A stretch of 6,021 nt of DNA, from positions 1 through 6,021 of the forward strand of contig JAIRLA010000034.1 in assembly GCA_031259795.1 (NCBI GenBank). Direction: 5' to 3'. The notes under the pieces are model-generated. The model was not told the origin of the DNA, ran no database searches, and saw only the letters and a program-made list of their open reading frames with translations. Of the stretch, positions 5,913-6,021 are shown piece after piece. Source of the stretch: Azoarcus sp. GTDB taxonomy: Bacteria > Pseudomonadota > Gammaproteobacteria > Burkholderiales > Rhodocyclaceae. The position numbers and the translations under genes are program-made. Each line of letters begins with the position of its first letter. The stretch's first letter is position 1.

Positions 5913-6021
5913 TGTACAGACCGGGGACATCGTTCCCGCATGTACGGATACATCATCCCCAAAAACTCAACCCATATTTTCCTCCTTTCCGATCCTGATG
6001 GAATGGTTTTTCATGTCGATC
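5913..6021 (+). mobile_element. Possible insertion sequence end (cut by window edge)
   Basis: Two degenerate direct repeats stand in tandem: TGTACAGA...ACATCGTTCCC (5913-5937) and TGTACGGA.ACATCATCCCC (5941-5960, taking one base as shared). Elements of the IS21 family and some others start with 5'-TG and carry repeated transposase-binding sites at their ends, so this layout fits such an end. The base composition also drops from the GC-rich background. No transposase is visible and the other end lies outside the window, so this could equally be the regulatory region of an unknown gene. Confidence 0.3.

Larger units (their letters stand above)
5585..6021. other. Intergenic region upstream of urtD: repeats and a possible mobile element edge
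   Basis: No credible complete gene lies in these 437 bases. From urtD outward: 5585-5726 is non-repetitive and is the likely place for a urtD promoter, though I see no convincing -35/-10 pair. Next come a 66-base repeat copy (5727-5792), another GCAATGACGA core (5809-5818), a purine run with a T-tract (5833-5850), a partial repeat (5851-5872), and the GGCCGAAGGCC unit (5880-5909). From about 5913 the sequence changes character and becomes AT-richer. On the minus strand an open frame from the right edge ends at 5967 (last residues IDMKNHSIRIGKEENMG); on the plus strand one beginning at 5940 (MYGYIIPKNSTHIF...) runs off the edge. Neither can be assigned. Confidence 0.65.

Noticed and set aside
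4269..5930. 553-codon minus-strand frame overlapping ureA and urtD
   Set aside because: It is out of frame with both real genes, starts inside the repeats, and is arginine-rich without any family motif.
5967..5988. Start of a gene at 5975 on the minus strand behind AAAGGAGG
   Set aside because: The ribosome-binding-like site leads to ATG-GGT-TGA, only two codons; it is more likely part of the coding or leader sequence of something entering from the right edge.

Overview
The window looks like a chromosomal piece of a GC-rich betaproteobacterium. The clearest taxonomic clue is the N-terminus of DNA polymerase III alpha (DnaE) at the left edge, whose 'FVHLRLHTEYSITDGI' stretch is the betaproteobacterial style of that protein as I remember it. 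All supported genes lie on the minus strand, so transcription runs from right to left.

The core is a urea uptake and hydrolysis locus. Reading right to left: urtD (ABC-type urea transporter ATPase), ureA, ureB and ureC (urease gamma, beta and alpha subunits, tightly spaced, with a 4-base ureB/ureC overlap), a 233-base gap packed with repeats, urtE (second transporter ATPase), a PduO-type ATP:cob(I)alamin adenosyltransferase, a 405-base repeat-rich gap, and the start of dnaE, cut by the window edge. UrtD and UrtE would power import of urea through UrtABC. UreABC would hydrolyse urea to ammonia and carbamate. The genes for UrtABC and for the nickel-insertion proteins UreDEFG are not in the window. 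The order urtD-ureABC-urtE is unusual, because urtD and urtE are normally adjacent.

Three gaps (150-554, 1944-2176 and 5585-5910) carry a shared set of interspersed palindromic repeats: a 66-base unit with the core 'GCAATGACGA', a 'GGCCGAAGGCC'-centred unit, and a perfect 15-base-arm hairpin. They bound the modules dnaE, adenosyltransferase-urtE and urtD-ureABC, so repeat-mediated rearrangement is a reasonable but unproven explanation for the split transporter genes. A 17-codon open frame with a good ribosome binding site sits directly upstream of urtD. At the right edge the sequence becomes AT-richer and shows a tandem 'TGTAC.GA ... ACATC.T.CCC' motif that may be the end of an insertion sequence.

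I found no rRNA, tRNA, CRISPR array or convincing sigma70 promoter. I do not see a demonstrably new biological system. The points most worth a second look are the gene order, the leader peptide candidate and the structured repeats.
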